Shown: positions 24,437-38,157, counted from the first letter of the stretch. The stretch: DNA of 64,000 nt from Streptomyces spinoverrucosus (GCF_015712165.1 NZ_JADPZX010000001.1:558001-622000); one strand, 5' to 3'. Program-made: numbers and translations. Notes: a model not told the origin generated them from the sequence alone.

Positions 24437-26134
24437 CTAGACAGACTCCGGCCCGGCCTCCCACGGCCACCGCGCGTCGTGCCCGCGTGACAGCAGGTCG
24501 ACCATGGTGAACAGCTGGTCGGAGAAGCCACCGACCTCGTAGCGGTGCGGCACGGAGGTGTCGATGGCGGCCGGGAGGTAGCCGGTGGTGGTGATGCCGA
24601 ACAGCGGTACGTCGGCGGGGACCCCGTCCGACACGGAGACGGACACGGACCGCGCCCGCCGCTCCCAGCCGCGCGGGCCCCAGGCGTAGTCGTAGTCGAC
24701 CTTGACGACAGGGCCGGTGGCCTGCATGTCCGAGACCAGCACCACCCGGTCGTGCCCGTCGTACGTCCGCTTCAGCGCGGCGACGGTCTCGGTGCCGTGC
24801 CCGACCTCGCCGATGCGCCGGCAGAACTCCTCCGTCTGCTTCAGCACCGACCCGGCGCGGGTCAGCGGGTGATGGAAGACGCCGTCGGCGAAGCCGTACA
24901 GGTCGACCTCGCAGCCGCGCGCCGCGAGGGCGACGCCGAACAGGGCGCCGACGTCGACGTGCCGCAGCGTGGAGCGGTCCGACACCGGGGCGTCCATGGA
25001 CGCGGAGGTGTCGACGAGCACGAGGGTGCGGCCGGGCAGGTGCGGGATGTTGGCGGTGGACGCGGCCAGCGCCCGCTCCAGGGCGTGACCCCAGCGCGGC
25101 GTGGGCGCGGCCCGGTGGGCGGCGAGGAACCGGTAGGGGAACTGCCGGGAGCGGCGCACCTCCTCGGCGTCCGCGAGCCGGGCGGCGATCCGCTCGGCCA
25201 CCTCGTCGCCGACACCGGCCTCGTCGAAGTTGCGCAGGTTGCGGGTCACGGCCATCAGGCCCATCGACGGGATGACGGCCTCCCAGGCGGCCCGGTCCAT
25301 CGGCCCCTGCAACCAGCCCGCCAGCGCCTCCCACGTGACACCCGCCGCGGCCAGCCGCTCCACCCCGTCGGGTGCGGTCAGCACGGCCCGCCGGTCCTCG
25401 ACCGGCAGCGCCATCAGCGCGCGGTGCGCGGTCAGGGTGCGCTCCGAGGTCGGCGGTACGGCGGTGTCCGGGTGGTGGCGCCGGTCCAGCGCGTACTCGA
25501 ACAGCCCGCCCTGCCACGGCTTGGCCGGGTCCGGCGCCGCGTGCACCAGGTTGAGCACGTCGCCGAAGCGCAAGCCCTTGGACGCGGTGTCGTACTTCAG
25601 CAGCGCCCTGCCGTTGTAGAGCCGTCGTACGGCGTCGGCGACACCGCGCTTGACCGGCTTCGGGAGATTGCGGCCGTACCGCGAGATCCAGTACGCGAGC
25701 AGCTCGCCGGGTTCGTCCGGCCGCTGGAGCACCGCGTCGACGACCGGCCGGGAGTGGCCGGACAGACCCGCCGCCAGCCGGGCGTGGGTGAACTCGGCGG
25801 CGCCGACCACGGACGCCGTCCGCATCTGGGCGGAGCCGCGCAGCCAGCCGAGCAGGCCCGCGGTCCACTCCGGGTCCTCGACGGCCAACTGCCGGACCAG
25901 ATCGCGGAATCGGGCGTCGCGGAAGTCGGCCGACTCGTAGAAGGTCTCCTGGCCGACCATGTTGACGACCGCCAGCAGGAACAGCTCGCTGCGCGCGTCC
26001 CGCACGAAGGCGGCGCCGCCCTCGTAGGTGGTGGTGCGCTCACGGGTGTTGAAGCGGGAGATGACTGCCCCTTGTTGCACGACAGAGGTGAGGAAGATGG
26101 GGGTGCCCGGGATCGAGGAAGTGTGCGGGCTCAC
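24437..26134 (-). CDS. TROVE domain protein (Ro60/Rsr-like RNA-binding)
   Basis: This 565-residue protein has the Ro60 architecture: an N-terminal TROVE HEAT-repeat ring (about 25-345, starting ISRFNTRERTTTYEGG with LLAVVNMVGQETFYE and the block WISRYGRNLPKPVKRGVADAV), then a vWA-like domain with the MIDAS DTSASMDAP at 375-383 and VVLVSDMQAT. Ro60 proteins ring-bind misfolded RNA and Y RNAs and work with exoribonucleases in RNA quality control and stress survival. The assigned GTG start (26134) follows GGGAGG by 11 bases; that site sits in a 13-bp stem. An in-frame ATC at 26062, behind a better-spaced AAGGGG, begins exactly where homology begins. A Pnkp-like phosphatase gene follows 9 bp downstream. 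Confidence 0.92.
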   Translation of the reverse strand: MSPHTSSIPGTPIFLTSVVQQGAVISRFNTRERTTTYEGGAAFVRDARSELFLLAVVNMVGQETFYESADFRDARFRDLVRQLAVEDPEWTAGLLGWLRGSAQMRTASVVGAAEFTHARLAAGLSGHSRPVVDAVLQRPDEPGELLAYWISRYGRNLPKPVKRGVADAVRRLYNGRALLKYDTASKGLRFGDVLNLVHAAPDPAKPWQGGLFEYALDRRHHPDTAVPPTSERTLTAHRALMALPVEDRRAVLTAPDGVERLAAAGVTWEALAGWLQGPMDRAAWEAVIPSMGLMAVTRNLRNFDEAGVGDEVAERIAARLADAEEVRRSRQFPYRFLAAHRAAPTPRWGHALERALAASTANIPHLPGRTLVLVDTSASMDAPVSDRSTLRHVDVGALFGVALAARGCEVDLYGFADGVFHHPLTRAGSVLKQTEEFCRRIGEVGHGTETVAALKRTYDGHDRVVLVSDMQATGPVVKVDYDYAWGPRGWERRARSVSVSVSDGVPADVPLFGITTTGYLPAAIDTSVPHRYEVGGFSDQLFTMVDLLSRGHDARWPWEAGPESV

Positions 26135-26139
26135 CGGCG

Positions 26140-26221
26140 CTCGCGCCTCCCGAGGTCTGTTCGGCGACGGGGGTGCTTTTCAGAAGGAAGTACCCGTAGC
26201 CGGCGCACCGGGAGGTGCGAG
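26140..26221. ncRNA. Structured leader or candidate Y-RNA-like element at the Ro60 gene
   Basis: Arms 26140-26152 (CTCGCGCCTCCCG) and 26209-26221 (CGGGAGGTGCGAG) pair over 13 bp with a single G-U (plus-strand RNA) or C-A (minus-strand RNA) exception. Inside the 56-nt interval is a second hairpin, 26171-26178 with 26188-26195, eight pairs including one G-U. A terminal long stem with a structured loop resembles Y RNAs, the partners of Ro60. Read on the minus strand, the left arm contains the GGGAGG ribosome site of the Ro60 gene, so the stem could hide it. Strand and expression cannot be told from sequence. Confidence 0.45.
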
Positions 26222-26338
26222 GACGTGGCTTACGTTAGATCGGAGCGGCGCGCGCATGCCAACGAATTAATCGCGAGCCTGTACGACTGCCGACGGACAC
26301 GGCGGGAATGCGTGGCCCCGTCAGGCGTTGAACCCTGT

Positions 26339-27331
26339 GTGACCTCCGTGATCGCCTCGACCCGATTCTCCGTGCTCGACCGCTCCCGCACCCGCGAGGG
26401 GCACACGGCCCCGGAGGCGCTGCGTGACACCGTGGGGCTGGCGCGGGAACTGGAGGAGCTCGGCTACCACCGCTTCTGGGTGTCGGAGCACCACGGCGTG
26501 CCCGGCGTAGCCGGTTCCGCGCCGACCGTGCTGGCAGCCGCCGTGGCGGGCGCGACCCGGACGATCCGGGTGGGCACCGGCGGGGTGATGCTGCCCAACC
26601 ACCAACCGCTGGTCGTCGCCGAGCAGTTCGGGGTGCTGGAGTCGCTGTTCCCGGGCCGGATCGACATGGGGCTCGGCCGGTCGGTGGGCTTCACCGACGG
26701 GGTGCGCAAGGCGCTGGGCCGGGACAAGGGCGACGCCGAGGACTTCGCCGCGCAGCTTCGGGAGCTGCTGGACTGGTTCCGCGGCACCTCCCCGACGCGG
26801 GTCCACGCCCGTCCGCCGGAGGGCCTGACCGTGCCGCCCTTCGTGCTCGCGATGGGCGAGGGCGCCACGATCGCGGCCCGCGCGGGCCTGCCGATGGTGA
26901 TTGGCGACCTGCGCAACCGGGAGAAGATGCGGCAAGGCATCGACCACTACCGCGCGTGGTTCCGCCCGTCGCAGTGGGCGACGCAGCCGTACGTCGTCGT
27001 CTCGGGCACCGTCGCCGTGGCCGCGAGCCCCCAGGACGCCCGGCGGCTGCTGATCCCCGAGGCCTGGTCGATGGCGTACTCCCGCACGCACGGCACCTTC
27101 CCGCCGCTGCCGCCCGCCGAGCGCGTCGAGGGGCTGCGGATGACGCAGAAGGAGCGCGGGTTCTACGAGTCCGGCCTGACCGGCCACATCGCCGGCACCG
27201 AGGACCAGGTCGCGCACGAGCTGGAAACGGTGCTGAAGGAGACGGGCGCCGACGAGGTGCTCGTCACGACCAGTACGTACGACCGCGAGGCGCTGCTGGA
27301 CTCGTACCGGCGGCTGGCTGGGATCATCCGC

Positions 27332-27337
<6 letters not shown>
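26339..27337 (+). CDS. Luciferase-like flavin monooxygenase (LLM family)
   Basis: This protein of about 332 residues begins at GTG (VTSVIASTRFSVLDRSRTR) and has the LLM family pattern: LARELEELGYHRFWVSEHHG, TIRVGTGGVMLPNHQPLVVAEQF, GRIDMGLGRSVGF and a C-terminal AHELETVLKETGADEVLVTT. Members use reduced flavin (FMNH2 or F420H2) to oxidise organic substrates. The particular group, MsnO8-like, is widespread in actinobacteria, with unknown substrates. A second in-frame GTG at 26348 is an equally good start. It is divergent from the Ro60-like gene and overlaps the converging Clp gene by six bases. Confidence 0.88.
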
Positions 27338-29803
<2,466 letters not shown>

Positions 29804-29994
29804 GGTCGCGGCCCTCCGTGCGTGCGTCGACCGGCATCCGTGGCTTCCAAGCTCGCACAGAGCCGTAACTCCCGCACCCGCGCCGGTCACCGGGCGTCAC
29901 CGGGCCCGCTCGCATAGAATCGCGGGGTTTGTCCCCCAGTCAGCCCCCTTGCAGTCAGCCCCCTTGCCAGAGCCGAAGGCCGGAGTGCGTTTCC

Positions 29995-31404
29995 ATGCCC
30001 GACCCCCACGACCCGTACGTCCGGGTGCGCGGCGCCCGTGAGCACAACCTCAAGGGCGTCGACGTCGACATCCCGCGGGACGTGCTCACCGTGTTCACCG
30101 GCGTGTCCGGCTCCGGGAAGTCGTCACTTGCGTTCGGCACGATCTACGCGGAGGCCCAGCGGCGCTACTTCGAGTCGGTGGCACCGTACGCCCGCCGCCT
30201 CATCCACCAGGTCGGGGCGCCGAAGGTCGGCGAGATCAGCGGCCTGCCACCGGCCGTCTCCCTGGAACAGCGCCGCTCGGCACCGACGTCCCGCTCGTCG
30301 GTGGGGACGGTCACGAACCTCTCGAACTCCCTGCGGATGCTCTTCTCCCGGGCCGGCGACTACCCGCCCGGCGCCGAGCGGCTCGACTCGGACGCCTTCT
30401 CCCCCAACACGGCCGCCGGGGCGTGCCCGCAGTGTCACGGACTCGGCCGAGTGCACCGTACGACCGAGGAGTTGCTGGTCCCCGACCCGTCGCTGTCGAT
30501 CCGCGAGGGCGCGATCGCCGCGTGGCCGGGCGCCTGGCAGGGCAAGAACCTGCGCGACATCCTCGACGCGCTCGGGTACGACGTGGACCGGCCGTGGCGC
30601 GAACTGCCCGCCGAGCAGCGGGAGTGGATCCTGTTCACGGACGAGCAGCCGGTGGTCACGGTCCACCCGGTGCGCGACGCGGACCGCATCCAACGCCCGT
30701 ACCAGGGCACGTACATGAGCGCCCGGCGCTACGTCATGAAGACCTTCTCCGACTCCAGGAGCCAGACTCTGCGGGCCAGGGCGGAGCGGTTCCTGACCAG
30801 CGCGTCCTGCCCGGCCTGCGGCGGCAGCCGGCTGCGGCCCGAGGCGCTGGCGGTGACGTTCGGCGGCCGTACGATCGCGGAGCTGGCGGCGCTGCCGCTG
30901 GCCCGCCTCGCCGACACCCTCGTCGCCACCGGTGAGACGGCCCGGGTCCTCACCGACGACCTGAAGTCCCGTATCGCCCCGGTCGTCGAACTCGGCCTCG
31001 GCTACCTCAGCCTCGACCGCGCCACGCCGACCCTCTCGGCGGGCGAGCTGCAACGGCTGCGCCTGGCGACCCAGCTGCGTTCCGGGCTGTTCGGCGTGGT
31101 GTACGTCCTCGACGAGCCGTCGGCGGGACTGCACCCGGCGGACACGGAGGCCCTGCTCACCGTGCTGGAGCGGCTGAAGTCGGCCGGGAACTCGGTGTTC
31201 GTGGTGGAACACCACCTCGACGTCGTGCGGGGCGCCGACTGGGTCGTGGACGTCGGTCCGCGCGCCGGGGAGCACGGCGGACGGGTGCTGTTCAGCGGGC
31301 CGGTCACCGAACTGGCGTCGGTGGCGGACTCGGCGACGGCCCGTTTCCTCTTCGACGACTCGCCCGCGCCGGTGCGTGCACCGCGTACGCCCGGGGCCGG
31401 CTGA
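29995..31404 (+). CDS. UvrA-like ABC ATPase, N-terminal half of a split gene
   Basis: These 469 residues correspond to the first ATPase half of a class II UvrA-like protein (as in UvrA2/DrrC, resistance or repair proteins). It opens [20 protein letters not shown], with Walker [10 protein letters not shown], zinc-type CPQCHGLG and CPACGGSRL, signature [15 protein letters not shown] (LSAGE for LSGGQ) and DEPSAGLHP. The frame ends in TGA at 31402, directly ahead of the second half in a different frame. Intact relatives are one chain of about 780-800 residues, so the gene is interrupted. GGAGTGCGTTTCC precedes the ATG. Confidence 0.9.
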   Translation: MPDPHDPYVRVRGAREHNLKGVDVDIPRDVLTVFTGVSGSGKSSLAFGTIYAEAQRRYFESVAPYARRLIHQVGAPKVGEISGLPPAVSLEQRRSAPTSRSSVGTVTNLSNSLRMLFSRAGDYPPGAERLDSDAFSPNTAAGACPQCHGLGRVHRTTEELLVPDPSLSIREGAIAAWPGAWQGKNLRDILDALGYDVDRPWRELPAEQREWILFTDEQPVVTVHPVRDADRIQRPYQGTYMSARRYVMKTFSDSRSQTLRARAERFLTSASCPACGGSRLRPEALAVTFGGRTIAELAALPLARLADTLVATGETARVLTDDLKSRIAPVVELGLGYLSLDRATPTLSAGELQRLRLATQLRSGLFGVVYVLDEPSAGLHPADTEALLTVLERLKSAGNSVFVVEHHLDVVRGADWVVDVGPRAGEHGGRVLFSGPVTELASVADSATARFLFDDSPAPVRAPRTPGAG

Positions 31405-31406
31405 AG

Positions 31407-32342
31407 GTGGGGCCGGTCACGCGGCACAACCTGCGAGCGGTGACGGCGCAGTTCCCGCTCGGGGTGTTCACGGCGGTGACGGGCGTGTCGGGGTCGGGGA
31501 AGTCCACGCTCATCGGTGAGATCACTCAGGAGCCGGCAGGCGTGGGCCGTCTGGTCTCGGTCGACCAGCGGCCGATCGGCCGCACCCCGCGTTCGAACCT
31601 GGCGACGTACACGGGCCTGTTCGACGTCGTCCGCAAGGTGTTCGCGGCCACGGACGGGGCGCGCGAGCGCGGGTACGGCGTGGGCCGGTTCTCCTTCAAC
31701 GTGGCGGGCGGGCGCTGCGAGACCTGCCAGGGCGAGGGGTTCGTCAGCGTCGAGCTGCTGTTCCTGCCGAGCACGTACGCGCCGTGCCCCGACTGCGGCG
31801 GGGCCCGCTACAACCCCGAGACGCTTCGGGTGACCTACCGGGGCCGGAACATCGCGCAGGTGCTGGACCTCACGGTCGAGGCCGCAGCCGAGTTCTTCGC
31901 GGACACCCCGGCGGTGTCCCGCAGCCTCACCACTCTGCTCGACGTGGGCCTCGGCTACCTGCGCCTCGGCCAGCCCGCGACGGAGCTGTCCGGCGGCGAG
32001 GCGCAGCGCATCAAGCTGGCGAGTGAGCTGCAGCGGGGCCGCCGCGGCCACACCCTCTACCTCCTCGACGAACCCACCACCGGCCTCCACCCGGCCGACG
32101 TCGAGGTCCTGATGCGCCAACTGCACGGCCTTGTCGACGCCGGACACACCGTGGTCGTCGTGGAGCACGACATGTCCGTGGTGGCGGGCGCGGACTGGGT
32201 GATCGACCTGGGCCCGGGCGGCGGCGAGGCGGGCGGGCGGATCGTGGCGGCGGGGCCGCCTTCGGACGTGTCCCGGGCGCCGGAGAGCCGGACGGCGCCC
32301 TATCTGGCCACCGCGCTCGGCTCACGTTTCGGCCTCAAATAG
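31407..32342 (+). CDS. UvrA-like ABC ATPase, C-terminal half of a split gene
   Basis: These 311 residues carry the second ATPase: [20 protein letters not shown] with Walker [10 protein letters not shown], the zinc finger CETCQGEGF...CPDCGGARY, signature [17 protein letters not shown], Walker [14 protein letters not shown] and a switch His in VVVEHDM. The frame is shifted -1 against the first half. Reading back in this frame gives [10 protein letters not shown], and homologues run through the junction in one frame. A GTG three bases after the upstream TGA could allow reinitiation, so two subunits are possible if the shift is real. Confidence 0.88.
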   Translation: MGPVTRHNLRAVTAQFPLGVFTAVTGVSGSGKSTLIGEITQEPAGVGRLVSVDQRPIGRTPRSNLATYTGLFDVVRKVFAATDGARERGYGVGRFSFNVAGGRCETCQGEGFVSVELLFLPSTYAPCPDCGGARYNPETLRVTYRGRNIAQVLDLTVEAAAEFFADTPAVSRSLTTLLDVGLGYLRLGQPATELSGGEAQRIKLASELQRGRRGHTLYLLDEPTTGLHPADVEVLMRQLHGLVDAGHTVVVVEHDMSVVAGADWVIDLGPGGGEAGGRIVAAGPPSDVSRAPESRTAPYLATALGSRFGLK

Positions 32343-32366
32343 CCCTGGCGGCAGTACAGTTGGGGT

Positions 32367-32772
32367 GTGAGCCAGGTGATTCACCCCGATCACGGCGCAT
32401 ACACGCCTGATGCCGTGTTACGTATCGGACGGGCCCTTTCACAAGAGGTGCAGGGGGATTCGTCGCGGTTCGGCGGCCTGGCCGAACTCATCGACGCCTG
32501 CCACCGTGCACCGCACGCCGACGCCGGAGACGATACGGACGAGGACGACGAGGTCCTGCGGACCCTCGGCCTGGCAGCGGTGACCGCCTGCCGCATCTGC
32601 GTCGATCCAGGGCTGCTCGACGCCATGAGCGAGGACAGCGGGGCTGGAGAGGCTGGTCGAGCTGCGCGGCGAGAGCGCCGACGGTGTGCGCACGCTGGAG
32701 GTGGACGCCGGATCGGCGCTGGGGAACGGGCCGGTGCGCAGCGTGCGGATCACCTTCCCCGACCGGCACTGA
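32367..32772 (+). pseudogene. Hypothetical protein interrupted by a +1 frameshift
   Basis: A GTG start (MSQVIHPDHGAYTPDAVLRI) opens a plausible frame to ...DPGLLDAMSEDSG. After the GGGG at 32640-32643, normal-looking sequence continues in the next frame as LERLVELRGESADGVRTLEV and GPVRSVRITFPDRH, ending in TGA at 32770. Deleting one G joins them into a 134-residue protein. In its own frame the downstream part has an immediate upstream stop and no start codon. TACAGT is placed eight bases before GTG, suggesting a leaderless promoter. No family recognised. It could be real decay or a sequencing slip in a homopolymer. Confidence 0.55.
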
Positions 32773-32849
32773 GCCGGCGCCGGACGGGGAGATGCCTTCC
32801 AGCCGCCGACCCCCGTGCCTGGGGATCGGCGGACAGTTGGAGGGCTCCG

Positions 32850-33659
32850 CTAGGACGCCGGCACCGCGTGTGTCCAGCCCGGCTCCGCCGTCGCGGAGGG
32901 CTGGGCGGCGCGGGCCAGGGACCGGCGGTCGGGGAGGGCGCCCGGCAGGATCGGGTCCCGGACGTCCACCTCGGCGATCAGGCCGCGAGCCGTCGTCACC
33001 CGCCACAGGGAGGCGAGCAGCGAGTCCTCGCCGACGAAGGCCGGGGCCGTGCTGGAGTGGCCGTCGGCCAGGCGGTAGTGGATGCGGACCGGCTGGACGG
33101 GGACTCCGGCGTCCAGCGCGGCCTGGAACACGGCCCGGCGGAAGGTGCCCTGGGCGCGGCCGCACCAGGTGCTGCCCTCGGGGAAGACGCCGACCGCGGC
33201 CCCGGACCGCAGCAGTTCGGCGATGTGCGCGACGGTGGCCGGAAGGGCGCGCAGGCGGTCGCGTTCGATGAACACGACGCCGGCGCTCGCGGCCAGCGGA
33301 CCGGCGACCGGCCACTGCCGTATCTCGGTCTTGGCGATCATCCGGGCCGGGCGGACCGACGCGAGCAGCGGGATGTCCAGCCAGGAGATGTGGTTGGCGA
33401 CCAGCAGCAGGCCACCGGTGGGTGCCGCGGAGCCGCTGATACGGACCCGGACCCCCGCGGCCCACGCGATCGTCCGCGCCCACCGGCGCACCCAAGGGGC
33501 GGGAATGCGCCGGCCGAGCGGCAGCAGCACGATCCCGCCGAGCAGCAGCACCAGCACCGCGGCGAGCCGCAGCGCGCCCAACATTGCCGCCACACCGCGC
33601 CCCGCGGGCTCCACGCACGCCCTGGGGGTGCAGGGCGCGCTGGGCAGCCAGACGCTCAT
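32850..33659 (-). CDS. olsA: Lysophospholipid/lyso-ornithine-lipid acyltransferase (OlsA-like)
   Basis: This 269-residue PlsC-fold acyltransferase has an N-terminal membrane helix (LGALRLAAVLVLLLGGIVLL, about 30-49), the catalytic HX4D in NHISWLDIPLL and the glycerol/phosphate motif GVFPEGSTW. It transfers a fatty acyl chain to a lyso-lipid at the membrane. Its start overlaps the stop codon of the upstream GNAT acyltransferase (ATGA). That pairing is the OlsB-OlsA arrangement for ornithine lipids, phosphorus-free membrane lipids. Assignment rests on context; it could also acylate lysophosphatidate. Confidence 0.8.
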   Translation of the reverse strand: MSVWLPSAPCTPRACVEPAGRGVAAMLGALRLAAVLVLLLGGIVLLPLGRRIPAPWVRRWARTIAWAAGVRVRISGSAAPTGGLLLVANHISWLDIPLLASVRPARMIAKTEIRQWPVAGPLAASAGVVFIERDRLRALPATVAHIAELLRSGAAVGVFPEGSTWCGRAQGTFRRAVFQAALDAGVPVQPVRIHYRLADGHSSTAPAFVGEDSLLASLWRVTTARGLIAEVDVRDPILPGALPDRRSLARAAQPSATAEPGWTHAVPAS

Positions 33660-34432
33660 CAGGCCGGGACAAGAGAGAGGAAGTGCTTCAGATAGCGCGG
33701 GTTGACCCGGCGCATCGACAGCAGCACGTACAGGTCGGCGACGCCGAAGTCGGCGTCGTGGGCGGGCTCGCCGCACACCCAGGCGCCGAGGCGGACGTAA
33801 CCGCGCAGCAGCGGCGGGAGTTCGGTACGTCCGGCGGGGCGGGCGACGCCGTCCGCGGACCACTCCAGCAGCGGCCGTACGCGGTACTCCTCGGGGGCGA
33901 GGTTCTTGGCCTGGACCCGGTCCCAGGTGGCGGCGGCGACGGCGCCGCCGTCGGCCAGCGGGATGGAGCAGCAGCCGGCCAGCCACTCGTGGCCCCGGTC
34001 GACCATGTATCGCGCTATCCCCGCCCAGATCAGGCCGATGACGGTGCCGTCGCGGTGGTCCGGGTGCACGCAGGAGCGGCCGACCTCGACGAGGCCGGGG
34101 CGGATCGGGTCGAGGCTGCTCAGGTCGAACTCGCCCTCGGAGTACAGCCGGCCGGCCACGGCGGCGCGCTCGGGCGGCAGCAGGCGGTAGGTTCCGACGA
34201 CCTCGCCGGTGAGCGTGTCACGGACCAGCAGGTGGTCGCAGTACGCGTCGAAGGAGTCGATGTCCAGCCCCGGCTGGGGGGAGGACAGCATCGCGCCCAT
34301 CTCGCCAGCGAAGACGTCGTGCCGCAGCTTCTGCGCCGCTCGCACGTCGTCCTCGTCGCGGGCGAGGGTGACGGTGTAGCGGGTGGGTGCCGCTGGCTGC
34401 GGGGGACGGTCGAGGGTGGAAACGCCGGTCAT
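33659..34432 (-). CDS. olsB: Ornithine N-acyltransferase-like protein (OlsB/GNAT)
   Basis: This 257-residue acetyltransferase-fold protein resembles OlsB, which N-acylates ornithine with a 3-hydroxyacyl-ACP. Recognised blocks are LARDEDDVRAAQKLRHDVFAGEMG, DHLLVRDTLTGEVVGTYRLLPPE, VEVGRSCVHPDHRDGTVIGLIWAG and the C-terminal DFGVADLYVLLSMRRVNPRYLKHF. The family also includes hemolysin-like and PEP-CTERM acyltransferases. The upstream AGGAGTG sets the start. It is coupled to an OlsA-like gene by a four-base overlap and probably forms the ornithine-lipid operon. The sdh terminator lies just upstream. Confidence 0.82.
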   Translation of the reverse strand: MTGVSTLDRPPQPAAPTRYTVTLARDEDDVRAAQKLRHDVFAGEMGAMLSSPQPGLDIDSFDAYCDHLLVRDTLTGEVVGTYRLLPPERAAVAGRLYSEGEFDLSSLDPIRPGLVEVGRSCVHPDHRDGTVIGLIWAGIARYMVDRGHEWLAGCCSIPLADGGAVAAATWDRVQAKNLAPEEYRVRPLLEWSADGVARPAGRTELPPLLRGYVRLGAWVCGEPAHDADFGVADLYVLLSMRRVNPRYLKHFLSLVPA

Positions 34433-34594
34433 GGCACACTCCTGGTCACGGGCCGGTTCGACGACGGCAGCGGGCGGGCCGGGTCGTTCGGCCTGCCGCC
34501 ACAGTTCTTCCTATGCCGGTTGGCGTGCGCGTGACCTGTGACCGGAGCGGGGATGTGCGGATGTTGAATGCCAGGGGTGGGCCGGAAAGCGAGA

Positions 34595-34627
34595 CGGGAC
34601 CGGGGATGAGCACCACTCCCGGTCCCG
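34595..34627. terminator. 10-bp stem hairpin after sdhB
   Basis: CGGGACCGGG (34595-34604) pairs exactly with CCCGGTCCCG (34618-34627) across a 13-nt loop, in the gap between sdhB and olsB on the same strand. It likely ends the sdh transcript. Confidence 0.7.
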
Positions 34628-34672
34628 CCCGTCCGCCCCCTGCCGGCGAACGTCTTCCCTACCTGGGCGGCA

Positions 34673-35418
34673 TTACTTCTTGGCCGCCTTGCGGGTGGCG
34701 CGCAGCCACTCCTTGTTCATGCCGGTGATGGACATCAGCGGGATGCCCTTGGGGCAGGCGGTGGCGCACTCCCCGGTGAGGGTGCAGCCGCCGAAGCCCT
34801 CCTCGTCCATCTGCGCCACCATGTCGAGGACGCGGCTCTCACGCTCCGGTGCGCCCTGCGGGAGCACGTTCAGGTGGTTGACCTTGGCGGAGGTGAAGAG
34901 CATCGCCGAGCCGTTCGGGCAGGCGGCCACGCACGCGCCGCAGCCGATGCATTCGGCGTGCTCGAAGGCGAAGTCGGCGTCCGGTTTCGGCACCGGCGTG
35001 GCGTGCGCCTCGGGCGCGGCGCCGGTCGGGGCGGTGATGTAGCCGCCGGCCTGGATGATCCGGTCGAACGCCGACCGGTCCACGACCAGGTCCTTGATCA
35101 CCGGGAAGGCGGCGGCCCGCCACGGCTCGACGTCGATCGTGTCGCCGTCGTTGAAGGACCGCATGTGCAGCTGGCAGGTGGTGGTGCGCTCCGGGCCGTG
35201 CGCGTCGCCGTTGATGACGAGCGAGCAGGCGCCGCAGATGCCCTCGCGGCAGTCGTGGTCGAAGGCGACCGGGTCCTCACCCTTGAGGATGAGCTCCTCG
35301 TTGAGGGTGTCGAGCATCTCCAGGAAGGACATGTCGGGTGAGATGCCGTCCACCTCGTACGTGGACATGGTGCCGTCGGCGTCGGCGTTCTGCTGCCGCC
35401 AGACGCGCAGGGTGAGCT

Positions 35419-35422
<4 letters not shown>
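34673..35422 (-). CDS. sdhB: Succinate dehydrogenase iron-sulfur subunit
   Basis: This 249-residue subunit carries electrons from the flavin to the membrane quinone. The [2Fe-2S] ligands are in [15 protein letters not shown] and the following Cys (TTTCQL). The [4Fe-4S]/[3Fe-4S] ligands are in [14 protein letters not shown] and [17 protein letters not shown]. The start codon overlaps the sdhA stop by four bases, so it is coupled. Residues about 150-175 contain a Pro/Ala/Thr-rich spacer ([21 protein letters not shown]) typical of the actinobacterial Sdh1/fumarate-reductase-like group. Confidence 0.96.
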
Positions 35423-37365
<1,943 letters not shown>

Positions 37366-37366
37366 C

Positions 37367-38074
37367 TCAGCTCACCACTCCGGTCATGACGCCCACGGGG
37401 ACGGCGATGAAGCCGGCCGTGAGCAGCAACGCGAGGACATTGGCCGTGGTCTTCAGGGCGCGGTCGCGGGTGCGGCTGCCGACGCCGAGGGTCTGGGCGG
37501 CGCTCCAGAAGCCGTGCCGGATGTGCAGGCCGACGGCGAGCATCGCGACGATGTAGATGACGTTGCCGTACCAGGTGGAGAAGGTGTCCACGACGTTCTG
37601 GTAGGGCTTGCCGGTCTCGAAGCCGCCCGTGTGCACGGTGCCGGTGGTCAGGTCGAGGATGTGCCAGACGATGAACAGGGCGAGGATGATCCCGCCCCAG
37701 CGCATCGTGCGCGTCGCATAGGAGGCGCGCGGCTTCTTGTGCACGTACTTGCTGGGGCGCGCCTTGATGTCGCGGCGACTCAGCTGGTACGCGGAGACGG
37801 CGTGGGCGACGACCGCGACGACGAGGACGACGCGGATCAGCCACAGCGTCCACTCGTAGTGCATGAACGGCTCGCCGACGGTGCGCAGCCAGTGCGCGTA
37901 GTGGTTGAACTCGCCGGCGCCGAAGAAGATCTTCAGGTTGCCGATCATGTGGGCGACCAGGTACAGCAGCATGATCAGACCGCTGACCGCCATCACGGTC
38001 TTCTTGCCGACGGAGCTGTCCCACATCGTGCGCGCCATGGACGACCGTCGGTCCGTCCGCGTTGCCAGAGCCAT
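37367..38074 (-). CDS. sdhC: Succinate dehydrogenase cytochrome b subunit
   Basis: This 235-residue membrane anchor has about five transmembrane helices: near [83 protein letters not shown], and [20 protein letters not shown]. His residues in VAHMIGN, VAHAVSA, WHILDL and GLHIRHGF are candidate haem b ligands, matching a di-haem type B SDH. The ATG at 38074 is placed about 8 bp from a -10-like TAGCGT, indicating a leaderless transcript. It is the first gene of the operon, divergent from lysR. Confidence 0.95.
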   Translation of the reverse strand: MALATRTDRRSSMARTMWDSSVGKKTVMAVSGLIMLLYLVAHMIGNLKIFFGAGEFNHYAHWLRTVGEPFMHYEWTLWLIRVVLVVAVVAHAVSAYQLSRRDIKARPSKYVHKKPRASYATRTMRWGGIILALFIVWHILDLTTGTVHTGGFETGKPYQNVVDTFSTWYGNVIYIVAMLAVGLHIRHGFWSAAQTLGVGSRTRDRALKTTANVLALLLTAGFIAVPVGVMTGVVS

Positions 38075-38081
38075 GCCACGC

Positions 38082-38112
38082 ACGCTAGGCGTGCACCACC
38101 TGATCAGTCCAA
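38082..38112 (-). promoter_or_regulatory. Likely sdhC promoter
   Basis: On the minus strand TTGGAC (38112-38107) and TAGCGT (38087-38082) resemble -35 and -10 hexamers, with a longish 19-bp spacer. The predicted start site falls at or next to the sdhC ATG. Confidence 0.45.
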
Positions 38113-38133
38113 GACATGGTCCGGCTTGATTCG

Positions 38134-38148
38134 ATAGGAGAGGCCTAT
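38134..38148 (+). promoter_or_regulatory. LysR-type box ATAGGAGAGGCCTAT
   Basis: A perfect 5-5-5 dyad with the T-N11-A signature lies 10 bp before the lysR start and about 60 bp upstream of sdhC. It would allow the LysR protein to control both genes. Confidence 0.65.
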
Positions 38149-38157
38149 GCTGGCTGT

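Noticed and set aside
24545..26338. Plus-strand extension of the luciferase-like gene to 930 residues
   Set aside because: It runs antisense through the Ro60-like gene; homology begins only at the GTG near 26339.
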